Source: Candidatus Babelota bacterium
GTDB taxonomy: Bacteria; Dependentiae; Babeliae; Babeliales; JABCYS01
NCBI GenBank assembly: GCA_013290085.1
Contig: JABCYS010000004.1
Coordinates: forward strand, 1-18,868
Direction: 5' to 3'
Length of the DNA stretch: 18,868 nt
Part shown: positions 1 to 7,669 of the stretch, piece by piece
Layout of the letters: each line of letters begins with the position of its first letter
How positions within the stretch are numbered: position 1 is the stretch's first letter
Notes under the pieces: model-generated
Database searches by the model: none
The model's input: only the letters and a program-made list of their open reading frames with translations
Told to the model about the DNA's origin: nothing
Translations under genes and position numbers: made by a program

Positions 1-1961
1 TTAAATCTCAGTTCAAACAACTCACCACCATCCTTGCCTATTTTACGAGTGAGCAATTTAGGAATGATTATGAAGCAGCAACTGATTTAGGTAAAAATGC
101 AACCATTGCAGTGATGAAATTACTTGTTGATCGATTTGATACGTCTATTAAATCATTAGAGGCCAGTCAACAGTATAAAGTTGATGACAAAATTAAAAAT
201 TTTAAAATGCTCATTGAGCAGTATTTTAACCTTTACAGTGCCTGGCTTGACATGCCCACTATACAAAAAGGTGAAGAGGTACTAAGTGCTGTTAAGGCAA
301 AGAAGAATATTGGCCTTAATGCGCATAGAAATTTTATAAAGGATAAATTAGCAACGGCGCCTTTAACGCCTGAAACACTGAGACCTTCAGCAAGAGTTAA
401 TGTTATGGCTATTACACTTGGTAGCAAAACGCTGCTCGAGCGTGGAGCTTCACCGGTCATTCATTTAGAAGATGTCTTTAGTGTTATTCACCAAAGCCTT
501 TTGGCTGAGACTTCTTATTTATCTGCTCAGGCAAACAAGACGGTCGAAGTTCCACCGTTGGTGGTAGCTCTGCAAGAGGAAATTCAAAAAGAAGTTAGTG
601 CTAGCACTAGGCTATCGCAAGAAACTCAAGCAACTCGATTTATGCTCATTGGGATGGCATTTACGCCGCAAGAGGTTATTTACTATTACAACTTGCCTTT
701 AAGGAATCACAGTGCCGTGGCACAACTTGCCTACAACTTAAAAACAAAAAGTGCACTTCTAACGGTCGAATTTATGGGTGAATCTCGCGATAGATGGCCT
801 TTTATTGATCTAGCGGTGTTGGTGTCCCAAAAATTGGGATTCACCTTATCATCACAATTAGATGTTGCGAGAGGAAAGGTGGTTCTCACCTGGCCGCTCA
901 GTAGTCCAAGCCAAGTTTCACTACAAAAGATCCATTCCTTTATCCAATTGTGTGTTGATGTGAGTTATGGAGAGTTTGGGACATATAAAAATTTGCTCGG
1001 AACTAGGTTTGCGCAAACTTTTCAGGATATGGTAGAGCAACAACAGCTGTATAAGAATGAAACGTTTCAAGCCGCTATCTGTAGTTTTTTCTCAAACGCT
1101 TTTACTGATCTAGATGAGGATAAGATGATTGCAGCAGCTGTTTTTGGCATGCAAAGCTCCAACGAAAGCACTATAAGCAAAGCGAGAAGTCTATTTTTTA
1201 ACCTTATTCAAGGGGATAAAGGTATTAAGGAGGCCATAGCTGTTGCATCTGCAGGTGCGAAAAGCCCCAGCGATTATGTGAGATCCAGCGCGTTTGAGCT
1301 ATTTGGAGCACTTATTGGATACAAACAACAGGGTATTAAGGAAGCCCTGGTTGCTGCCTCTGCAAATATGCAAAACCCCAAAGCTGACGTTCGATACGCT
1401 GCGCTTATGCTATTGAGCAACATTGTTGCAAAGGGCCAAGGTATTAAAGAGGCCATAGCTGCTGCATCTGCAAATATGCAAAGCCCCAGCGAGGAAGATC
1501 GATACGCAGTGCTTAAGATATTTAAAGCACTTGTTGAAAAGGGCCAAAGTATGAAGGAGGCCCTGGCTGCTGCGGTTGCAGATATGAAAACCGAAAATAG
1601 CTCTGCAGCGCTTGAGGTATTTGGAGCGCTTGTTGAAAAGGGCGAGGGCATTCATGAGGCCATAGCTGCTGCGTCTGCAAGTATCAAGGGTGAGACATAT
1701 GGTGTGGGTGAGGAATATGGTGTGCTCGCGGTGTTTACAGCACTTGTTGCAAAGGGCAAGGGCTTTGACGAGGCCGCTACCGCAATACTCAGCTTAATAC
1801 AAACCAATCCAGATTATGCGGAAAAACTCTTTAACGCAATGCGGGCTGATCCTGCGACAAAACCACAACTCAAAAAGCTACAACAAGAGCTACAAGCAGT
1901 TAAGCCTGCAAATGAAGCTAGCAAGAAGGCGATCGAAAAGATTTTGGCGGTTCAACTATGA
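1..1961 (+). CDS. Large protein with C-terminal tandem helical (HEAT-like) repeats, 5' end outside window
   Basis: The frame is open without a stop from nucleotide 3 to the TGA at 1959-1961, so 652 residues are visible and the true start lies left of the window. The GTG at 111 and ATG at 114 are internal: the codons before them read as ordinary protein and no ribosome binding site precedes them. I do not recognise the N-terminal two thirds. The C-terminal part carries six tandem repeats starting at nucleotides 1221, 1332, 1440, 1548, 1647 and 1761, of 37, 36, 36, 33 and 38 residues, each opening with a G-[IMF]-[KHD]-E-A core followed by Ala-rich helices. That spacing and helix-pair character resemble HEAT or Armadillo scaffolds, which usually bind proteins; this assignment is inference. 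A short basic tail follows. The gene converges on hflX with a 9-bp gap. No signal peptide can be judged because the start is missing. Confidence 0.8.
   Translation, partial: KSQFKQLTTILAYFTSEQFRNDYEAATDLGKNATIAVMKLLVDRFDTSIKSLEASQQYKVDDKIKNFKMLIEQYFNLYSAWLDMPTIQKGEEVLSAVKAKKNIGLNAHRNFIKDKLATAPLTPETLRPSARVNVMAITLGSKTLLERGASPVIHLEDVFSVIHQSLLAETSYLSAQANKTVEVPPLVVALQEEIQKEVSASTRLSQETQATRFMLIGMAFTPQEVIYYYNLPLRNHSAVAQLAYNLKTKSALLTVEFMGESRDRWPFIDLAVLVSQKLGFTLSSQLDVARGKVVLTWPLSSPSQVSLQKIHSFIQLCVDVSYGEFGTYKNLLGTRFAQTFQDMVEQQQLYKNETFQAAICSFFSNAFTDLDEDKMIAAAVFGMQSSNESTISKARSLFFNLIQGDKGIKEAIAVASAGAKSPSDYVRSSAFELFGALIGYKQQGIKEALVAASANMQNPKADVRYAALMLLSNIVAKGQGIKEAIAAASANMQSPSEEDRYAVLKIFKALVEKGQSMKEALAAAVADMKTENSSAALEVFGALVEKGEGIHEAIAAASASIKGETYGVGEEYGVLAVFTALVAKGKGFDEAATAILSLIQTNPDYAEKLFNAMRADPATKPQLKKLQQELQAVKPANEASKKAIEKILAVQL
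1221..1862 (+). repeat. Six tandem 33-38-codon repeats inside the HEAT-like gene
   Basis: Repeat units begin at 1221, 1332, 1440, 1548, 1647 and 1761. The core GGTATTAARGARGCC and the following Ala/Ser codons recur with high nucleotide similarity, strongest among the first three units. Such DNA-level similarity suggests recent unit duplication and possible copy-number variation among strains (inference). Confidence 0.75.
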
Positions 1962-1970
1962 TAGGGACGG

Positions 1971-3107
1971 CTACTTTTTTTCAGGATGAGAAAATGCTTC
2001 TCTGTTCTTCTCCCACGTTCCTAAAAAATCCATGAGTTCTCCAAGTCCTTCCTTGGAGAGAGCTGAAACAAGAACATGCGGCTGGTACCGGCTGAGTGCT
2101 CCGCTAAGGGCATCAACATCGGCTACCTTATCTGCCTTATTAAAGACATAGAGGATTTGTTGTTGTACGCCCAGTTCTTCCAGGATAGAGGCTACTATTT
2201 TTATGTGCGACTCCCAGTTAGGATCTGCAAGATCTATAACTTCTAACAATAAATCAGCGTATTGTAGTTCAGAGAGTGTTGATTTAAATGCTTCGATAAG
2301 GTGGTGAGGGAGCATTTGAATAAAACCAACCGTATCAGAGATAACTCCTTTTTTCTTGCTATCGATATAGAGTTCTCGTGTTGTCGTATCAAGCGTTGCA
2401 AAGGGCCGGTCGGCAGCAAAGACATCACTTTTGGTAAGTGCATTGAGAATGGTTGATTTTCCTGCGTTGGTATAACCAACCAAGCAGAGAAGCGGAATAT
2501 TTCGTGAAAGCCGCTGCTTGCGTTGTGTTGCACGGGATTGTTGAAACCTTTCCAAATCACGGCGCAGTTTAAGAATTTGATTTTCGATGTGGCGCGTTTC
2601 TCGCTCCTTAGCTGTTTCACCAAAACCTCTGCCACCAATAACACCAGATTGCTGAGACATGAAAACACCTTTGCCGGCAAGGCGAGATTTTTTATGCTGC
2701 AATAAGGCAATAGCAACTTGTGTTTTTCCTTCGGAAGTGAGCGCTGCTTTTTCAAAAATGTCTAAGATGAGCCGTGTTCTATCAAAAACTATCGCATCAA
2801 AAATCTCGTTAAGGTTGCGTTCCTGCATGGCAGTAAGGGGCTCTGAGATAATGACCTCATCAATCTTTTTTTCTTGGCAGATCTTTTGTGCCTCTTCTAA
2901 CTTACCTTTCGTGAGGAAGGTAGCAGATTCGATCTCTCGTAGTTTTATAAATATCGCTTCATCGTAGATGATGCCATTTGAAGCGACCAGGTTGAGAAAT
3001 TCAGAAAAATAGGAATCAATGTTTGCCGTCTTATTGTAAGGGGCATCAACGCCGATAACGAGAACTTTGGGACGATAGGCGTCTATGCTTTGCGATTTTT
3101 TAGTCAT
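1971..3107 (-). CDS. hflX: Ribosome-associated GTPase HflX
   Basis: HflX binds the 50S subunit and splits stalled 70S ribosomes in other bacteria. The 378-residue protein has the family's N-terminal domain, then the helical linker with GGRGFGE near 158-164, then the G domain: G1 GYTNAGKS (211-218), the switch segment FATLDTTTRE (236-245), G3 DTVGF (258-262), G4 NKAD (323-326) and G5 SALS (348-351). All nucleotide-binding motifs are intact. The protein is shorter than E. coli HflX (426 residues), mainly by lacking a long C-terminal extension. The usual RGPGE loop reads RGFGE, an oddity. The start ATG overlaps the TGA of the upstream gene (ATGA at 3104-3107), implying translational coupling. 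The identification is firm; its role in this organism is inferred from the family. Confidence 0.96.
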   Translation of the reverse strand: MTKKSQSIDAYRPKVLVIGVDAPYNKTANIDSYFSEFLNLVASNGIIYDEAIFIKLREIESATFLTKGKLEEAQKICQEKKIDEVIISEPLTAMQERNLNEIFDAIVFDRTRLILDIFEKAALTSEGKTQVAIALLQHKKSRLAGKGVFMSQQSGVIGGRGFGETAKERETRHIENQILKLRRDLERFQQSRATQRKQRLSRNIPLLCLVGYTNAGKSTILNALTKSDVFAADRPFATLDTTTRELYIDSKKKGVISDTVGFIQMLPHHLIEAFKSTLSELQYADLLLEVIDLADPNWESHIKIVASILEELGVQQQILYVFNKADKVADVDALSGALSRYQPHVLVSALSKEGLGELMDFLGTWEKNREAFSHPEKK

Positions 3108-3754
3108 GACTGGCCGAGTAACCTTCCGAAAAGAGTTCTTGGTGGGGATTGAGGTTTATTTTGTTCATAGATTTCAATAGCTGCGTGCAATAAAGATGCT
3201 TCCATTAATTGTATTAATGCCCTTCTTTGTTCTGCTGCTCCTTCGGACGACAAAAGGACGTCTCGTGCAAGAGGTTGTTTATATTTAGAGACATCTTCTA
3301 CCTCTTCTTGTAAGGCCTCTGCTTTTTTTTTGATCTCCTCTTTCATGGCCTCCAAAGCATCGAACAGGTGGGCACGTCGGTCAACCTCTGCCTGCGTTCT
3401 TCGAGAAAGGGTAACCGTGGTGCGTCGGGCGGCTAAAAACCCAGAAGGACTTTTCAAAAGAGCAACAGCCTTTTGGCAATAGGCGATATTTTGTTTGGGA
3501 TTAAGTGATGCTGCAATTGCCCAAAGGACAGGATCACTTCTAAAATTTTCGTTGAGTAATTGATTTTCAACCAGTATGCGGGCTAGATTGCAGTCATTCT
3601 GACAAGATTCGCTGTCCCACTCATTTTCTGGTGTGGTGTAAATGCGAATAAGTTTTGCCCAAATATCGGGATATTTTTCTTCCTTTGCCATGCCGATGAT
3701 TACGGTACTCGGTAGAAATAAAAGTAAATAAAGAGCGAAAAGAAACGTACGCAT
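3104..3754 (-). CDS. Small exported protein of unknown function, coupled to hflX
   Basis: I choose the ATG at 3754 (216 residues) because a strong GGAGGAGG lies 5 nt upstream of it. The longer reading starting with TTG at 3769 would place that ribosome binding site inside the coding region. The N-terminus MRTFLFALYLLLFLPS is a clear signal peptide or signal anchor. A small Cys pair (ESCQNDC) follows in the first third. A charged region rich in Lys and Glu in the middle-to-late part is likely helical or coiled coil. I recognise no family. The gene ends in a 4-bp overlap with hflX, so the two are probably co-transcribed. The pairing of an exported protein with a ribosome-rescue GTPase is unexplained and may be incidental. 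Confidence 0.75.
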   Translation of the reverse strand: MRTFLFALYLLLFLPSTVIIGMAKEEKYPDIWAKLIRIYTTPENEWDSESCQNDCNLARILVENQLLNENFRSDPVLWAIAASLNPKQNIAYCQKAVALLKSPSGFLAARRTTVTLSRRTQAEVDRRAHLFDALEAMKEEIKKKAEALQEEVEDVSKYKQPLARDVLLSSEGAAEQRRALIQLMEASLLHAAIEIYEQNKPQSPPRTLFGRLLGQS

Positions 3755-3851
3755 AAGAACCTCCTCCAAAAAACTTTAAAGGTTACGCTTTTTGCATAAT
3801 ATCAAATTTGGTAGGCCATAGGCTAGTTTTTTACGAAAGGAAGGGGCAAAA

Positions 3852-4445
3852 CTAGTTCTGTGAGCTAGAACTTGAAGATGATTCGCTATTTTCAAAGCGA
3901 AGTTTGTTTTGTTCACTATCCAGTTTTTTTGCGAGTACATAACGCTCAAGTTTTTTTTGTGCAATTTCTTGATCGAGCAAATCCTTTCTTTTGCTGAGCG
4001 AATTTTTTCGTCCTCGTAGAGAGGCAATGAGATGCCCTAATGCCCCTGCATGCGCGAGTTGTTCGGTGAGCATTTGTTGCTCAAAAATAACTTCATTTCT
4101 TTCTAGCACGAGTTTCTTTTCTCTTTGCTCGAGCTTGAGTAAGTACGCCAACAAATCATCATCCTGGGAAGTTTGTTCATGCGGGTATGCGTGTTGTTCT
4201 TTTTCTATTCTGTCCAGGAGTGTTGCAAGAGCCGCATCCTTTTCTGCTTGGGAATAGCGAGGGGTGCGCGGTGTGGTAGATTGTTGTGGAGAGGTGGCGG
4301 GTTGCGGAGGAGCGAGTAAGGGGGGTTTGCGTACAGATTGTACTTTTTGTACTTTGGCAGGGGGACAGCTGTTAGCACGTTTTTTGCCGTCCATGGCGTG
4401 AAGAGCGAAGACGCAGGTGAGGGAGAACAAGAAAAACTTTGTCAT
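3852..4445 (-). CDS. Small secreted protein with coiled-coil core and Ser-rich tail
   Basis: The start at 4445 gives 197 residues and is preceded by AAGGA with 6-nt spacing. The open frame extends upstream to 4559, but that would overlap the end of the next gene and hide the signal peptide. The mature N-terminus after FALHAMDGKKR matches the pattern of the two paralogues at 6513-8725 (ALCAMDEKK, ALSAMDEKK), hinting at a shared export or processing signature. A Pro/Gln/Thr-rich linker follows, then Glu/Lys/Leu-rich helices that should form a coiled coil, then a terminal run of serines ending in QN. No family recognised. Gaps of 82 bp to the upstream gene and 97 bp to the downstream gene leave operon membership open. 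Confidence 0.72.
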   Translation of the reverse strand: MTKFFLFSLTCVFALHAMDGKKRANSCPPAKVQKVQSVRKPPLLAPPQPATSPQQSTTPRTPRYSQAEKDAALATLLDRIEKEQHAYPHEQTSQDDDLLAYLLKLEQREKKLVLERNEVIFEQQMLTEQLAHAGALGHLIASLRGRKNSLSKRKDLLDQEIAQKKLERYVLAKKLDSEQNKLRFENSESSSSSSSQN

Positions 4446-4527
4446 GGGAGTTCCTTTGGTGAGTGGTTGCGTTTCTCTTTGCAGTGTTAAAAAAAGAATA
4501 GGCAAGATTGCATAAAAAAGCAAAAGG

Positions 4528-6282
4528 TTAGGCGTTGGCAAAGAGTCGTAAAACTTCAAGCTCTAGAGCTACCTTGCATCGAGCTCTTACACAGTGGAGG
4601 AGCACACGTTCAAGCTCTTTTTTTTGGTTGGCAAGCTCAGAAAGAAGTTTTGATTTTTGCGCGCTAAGGATGACAAGTGCATTGTTGATGGCGATTCGAT
4701 TCTGAACATTACGTAATGATTGTTCAGAAGAATATAAAGAACTTTGCAAGGTAAGAAAGAGGCTCTGATAAATCTCAGTATCTGTTATATCAGTATGCTT
4801 TTCTAAGGTGGCTAGAGTGTTATGTTCTTTGAGTAAGTAACCTACCGCTCTGGAGACAAGTCCTCGTCGCATTTTCTCAGGAGCAAATTCTTGAGCCAAG
4901 GCATAGATAAGTGCATTTTCCATGGGGCCGTAGTGCCTAATAATATTTTCAAGCTCGGTCACAGGAGCTTTGTTGTTGTGCACAGCTATAACAACATCGA
5001 GGATTCTGGCTTCTGCTTCCTCAAGGGCGGAAGTTTTTTGGATGATAGGTTTGGAGCGAGGTCGTTCTGGGATAAGTTTTTCCTTTGATTTTCGCAAAGG
5101 GAGTATGTGATGGAAGACTGTTGGCTGGTGATTTGATGTCGTAGGTTGTTCTGCCTTGTTTACACCAAGGGCTTTACATACTGCTTTAAACGCTTCATCT
5201 CGCATGATTCTCTGTAAAAGGGGATGCCCGCAATGATCGGTAATGTTGCCGGTATTTATGAGTTCGGTAAGAAAGTGCGTGACAAGTTGTTGCTCATTAA
5301 AGACAGCTACCAACTCCTTTTTGTGCGAATTTGTTTTTTCAGGGGTAGAAGATGTGAGCGAGCTCCTTGAAGTTTGCCGTGTAAGGCGAACTTCCCCCTT
5401 CAAAGGCCTTCCAAGACTATTTTCTGCTGCTGCATACAACCCTGCAAAAATGGGATCTCCATCTAAATGCGGGGAATCATCTAACGCGGTAGGCACTAAT
5501 TCTGTCTCCACCGCGTCCTGAGATATTCGTGCCTTAGTCAATGAATGAGCTGTCTGTGGCCGTGGAGTTTCATTCGGCATTGCCTGCGGAGATAATGCCT
5601 GAGGGTGCGCGGCAACTGGTTGTATATCTGGGATGAGCGGCACAAGGATTTGCGCTGCTGGGTGCAGAGCTTCCTGGGACGGTTGAGGTGAGGGAACGAT
5701 ATCTGAGGTTTTTGGTGCAGGTTCTACCGAAAAAACAAGTTCTACGGGATGAGGTGGTTCTGGGCGTGGGGAATCTTTGCCTGATTGAGTTCCGTCCGAA
5801 TCAAAAGAAGATCGTCCAAGACTTGAAGAATCAGAAGCTGTTGATCGAGGAGTTTCATCAGAGAGTGTTGCTGGAGAAGGCGATCGAGCTAATGCGGTAA
5901 GGTTGGAGGGTAGAGCAGGGATTGCGGAAATGATGGGCGAAGGGTCCTGCTCGGCCGAGATTGTTGCTTGATGGGGAGGAGAATTAATTTCGAGGAGTGG
6001 CGGCTCTGGGGAAATGGGTAAAAGAAGGATTGGTAGGCGAGTGTCATAGAGGGTTGGTGATAGATGGGGGATATTGGCAGGTGGCGAGTTCTTGAATTGT
6101 TTATAAAGTAAATAACTTACGAAGAAGCCTGCTGTACCGAGAGCTACGGATAATTTTCGTAAGAACGGTTTTACTAAAGGGATTCTCTTTTTTTGAGATG
6201 GCGGGACAGTTTCTTGAGTTTGCCCGCAAGCTGTCAGCATCACGGTGAGTAATAAGCTACAATAAACACTCTTCTTCATCAT
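4528..6282 (-). CDS. Large putative lipoprotein with second membrane segment and Pro/Ser-rich linker
   Basis: The ATG pair at 6282/6279 is preferred over the longer frame start at 6336, because it puts a textbook lipoprotein signal at the N-terminus: MMKKS, a hydrophobic core, then lipobox LTAC with Cys at residue 19 of 584. After a short basic stretch (KKRIPLVKPFLRK) a second hydrophobic segment spans about residues 44-60. Next comes a long low-complexity region rich in Pro, Ser, Thr and acidic residues, including STASDSSS, then a helical, charged C-terminal third ending in Leu/Glu-rich coiled-coil-like sequence. I do not recognise any catalytic motif. The second membrane segment right after a lipobox is unusual: either the Cys is not lipidated and the segments form a hairpin, or the protein is tethered twice. 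The layout resembles the proteins at 8748-9449 and 9475-10806. It has its own likely promoter at 6370-6399. Confidence 0.75.
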   Translation of the reverse strand: MMKKSVYCSLLLTVMLTACGQTQETVPPSQKKRIPLVKPFLRKLSVALGTAGFFVSYLLYKQFKNSPPANIPHLSPTLYDTRLPILLLPISPEPPLLEINSPPHQATISAEQDPSPIISAIPALPSNLTALARSPSPATLSDETPRSTASDSSSLGRSSFDSDGTQSGKDSPRPEPPHPVELVFSVEPAPKTSDIVPSPQPSQEALHPAAQILVPLIPDIQPVAAHPQALSPQAMPNETPRPQTAHSLTKARISQDAVETELVPTALDDSPHLDGDPIFAGLYAAAENSLGRPLKGEVRLTRQTSRSSLTSSTPEKTNSHKKELVAVFNEQQLVTHFLTELINTGNITDHCGHPLLQRIMRDEAFKAVCKALGVNKAEQPTTSNHQPTVFHHILPLRKSKEKLIPERPRSKPIIQKTSALEEAEARILDVVIAVHNNKAPVTELENIIRHYGPMENALIYALAQEFAPEKMRRGLVSRAVGYLLKEHNTLATLEKHTDITDTEIYQSLFLTLQSSLYSSEQSLRNVQNRIAINNALVILSAQKSKLLSELANQKKELERVLLHCVRARCKVALELEVLRLFANA

Positions 6283-6369
6283 TACTCTTCTGAAAGTTTT
6301 GTCCCTTATCAGCTTTTTATCGATAGCCAAATCCAAAAGATATCGGTGATCAAAGCCTTACAATAGTTA

Positions 6370-6399
6370 AGTATAGCATCGCCGATCGTGGCTAGGCAA
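6370..6399 (-). promoter_or_regulatory. Likely sigma-70 promoter for the lipoprotein gene
   Basis: On the minus strand the -35 TTGCCT (6394-6399) and -10 TATACT (6370-6375) are 18 bp apart, and TGC directly precedes the -10, making an extended -10 element. The start codon lies about 88 bp downstream. The upstream operon ends at the terminator at 6455-6491, so an independent promoter is expected here. Confidence 0.5.
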
Positions 6400-6454
6400 A
6401 GCAAGTCTGAAAAGAAGTAAATTTTATTACAGTTTGGGCTTTTTTGTGAGCATA

Positions 6455-6491
6455 AAAAAGGGGCAGTCATATTTTTTGACTGCCCCTTTTT
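6455..6491 (-). terminator. Rho-independent terminator (symmetrical, probably works both ways)
   Basis: A perfect 15-bp stem (6455-6469 with 6477-6491) encloses a 7-nt loop. The stem has a GGGGCAGTCA core flanked by A and T runs, so a U tract follows the hairpin on either strand. It lies 22 bp after the stop of the paralogue ending at 6513 and closes that transcription unit. Confidence 0.92.
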
Positions 6492-6512
6492 AGTTTAAAA
6501 GACTATCTGTTT

Positions 6513-7565
6513 TTAGAGTTCTTGAGAGGCTGTGGTTTGTCTTAAGGCTATAAGCGATGTTTTAAATTGCTTTCTATAATTCTCTAATTTGGCTTTTGCC
6601 TGTCGGAGCTTAGAATCTTTTGTTGCAACGTCGTGAAAAGCCTGCTTGTATGCTGATTCTTCCTCTTCCGTGGTACGAGGAAGGTTGAGAACAATGTCGA
6701 GCTCTCTTTGTATGTTTAATCGCTCTGCTTCCAATTGGTCGAATTCCCCTTGGTTGAAAGCGCTTAATGACCGTGCGGCGGAGATGGCGCTATTAAATTC
6801 ATGTTCCATTGTTTTTAAAGCTGCATCTTCAAATGGATTTGAAACATCGTATTGTTCAAAAAGATTGCGGAGTAGTTCTATAAATGTTGTTTCTAAAGTA
6901 GTAAGGTTGGCGTTGGCCGATGTATCAAGTTGGACGTTGTTAAGCCGTTCTATGAGGTTTTTCATTTCGCTTTTTAGAGCAGTTTTACCTTGAACGTAGG
7001 AGACGGCGTTTTGAGCCTTCGCTTTGGCAGCAGCATGGCGAATGGATAAAGCGCGTAGCATTCCCTGCTTTTCTTGTAGCTGTAACCCAAGGTCAAATCT
7101 TTGAACAATGTTAAGTGGATGCGTTGCCGCCAATTGTTCCTGAATAGTAGCAATGTCTTTTTCTAACGTCCCTTTATCTTTTGCTAAAGCTGTTGCTTCG
7201 GCGCCGGCATAAAAAAGAGGGGCCACAGTATCAACAAACTGCCCTGAACTAGATCCTGAACCAGGCAAGGGGGCTTGTTTTGCCGCAATCCTGCGCTTAG
7301 CTATTTCGAGAGCCGCCTTTCTAGACTCAGTTTTCTCCTGTGGTGTGCCAAGGCCAAGGGTAGCCGCAGCAGCATGCACAGTTTCACTGTCAGTACCTTG
7401 TTCGTAAAGCCGTGCGAAATTTCTTTCAGCTTTTTCTTTACCTTTACCGGTCTTTGTTTGAGCATCATAAAATGCTTCTAATGCTTTTTGTTTCTTTTTT
7501 TCATCCATGGCGCACAGAGCTGATGCCATGGTGAGAGTGATTAAAAATAAAGTTAGGTTCTTCAT
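6513..7565 (-). CDS. Exported coiled-coil protein, paralogue A of a tandem pair
   Basis: The 350-residue protein starts at an ATG with GGAG 5 nt upstream. It has a signal peptide with predicted cleavage after SALCA (residue 19), giving a mature start MDEKKK. Residues 20-90 are highly charged and helical and nearly identical to paralogue B at 7670-8725. A Gly/Ser linker (about 100-108) leads to FVDTVAPL, shared by both, after which the two proteins diverge sharply. The C-terminal 230 residues are Ala/Leu/Glu/Lys-rich, predicted almost all helical with coiled-coil character, and only faintly alignable to paralogue B. I recognise no family or catalytic motif. It is last in a four-gene unit and is followed by a strong terminator. 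The mature protein is probably periplasmic or secreted; function unknown. Confidence 0.82.
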   Translation of the reverse strand: MKNLTLFLITLTMASALCAMDEKKKQKALEAFYDAQTKTGKGKEKAERNFARLYEQGTDSETVHAAAATLGLGTPQEKTESRKAALEIAKRRIAAKQAPLPGSGSSSGQFVDTVAPLFYAGAEATALAKDKGTLEKDIATIQEQLAATHPLNIVQRFDLGLQLQEKQGMLRALSIRHAAAKAKAQNAVSYVQGKTALKSEMKNLIERLNNVQLDTSANANLTTLETTFIELLRNLFEQYDVSNPFEDAALKTMEHEFNSAISAARSLSAFNQGEFDQLEAERLNIQRELDIVLNLPRTTEEEESAYKQAFHDVATKDSKLRQAKAKLENYRKQFKTSLIALRQTTASQEL

Positions 7566-7604
7566 ATGATCTCCATAGTGTTATTGTTTACTGTTGTCGT
7601 GGTG
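7344..7604. repeat. Direct repeat copy 1 (pair with 8504-8764)
   Basis: Aligned without gaps at an offset of 1160 bp to 8504-8764. I count 9 mismatches in 261 bp (about 97% identity). The copy spans codons 1 to about 74 of paralogue A, its ribosome binding site, and a vestige of the 3' end of the gene that precedes paralogue B. Identity falls sharply on both sides. Confidence 0.9.
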
Positions 7605-7650
7605 AGCGATAGGCGCTCTCATCCAATATTTTAGAGCCTTTTTCCTTCGG
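7593..7650 (-). pseudogene. Vestige of the 3' end of the 8748-9449 gene
   Basis: On the minus strand this intergenic stretch reads KILDESAYRSPRQQ followed by TAA. The end of the intact upstream gene reads PILADDIYLPPRQQ followed by TAA at the corresponding place before paralogue B. The last 5 codons and the stop are conserved in DNA. It is best explained as the left-over tail of a tandem duplication that once included more of that gene. It is too short to be functional. Confidence 0.65.
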
Positions 7651-7669
7651 CACAATGTTTAGAGTTTGA

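Noticed and set aside
1221..1862. CRISPR-like periodicity
   Set aside because: The periodic units are in-frame coding repeats with no unique spacers between conserved repeats.
4446..4559. Longer N-terminus for the 3852-4445 gene
   Set aside because: It would overlap the upstream gene and bury a signal peptide; the ATG at 4445 has AAGGA at good spacing.
5243..5900. Plus-strand open frames opposite the lipoprotein gene
   Set aside because: They arise from the low-complexity Pro/Ser region read in reverse and lack start signals.
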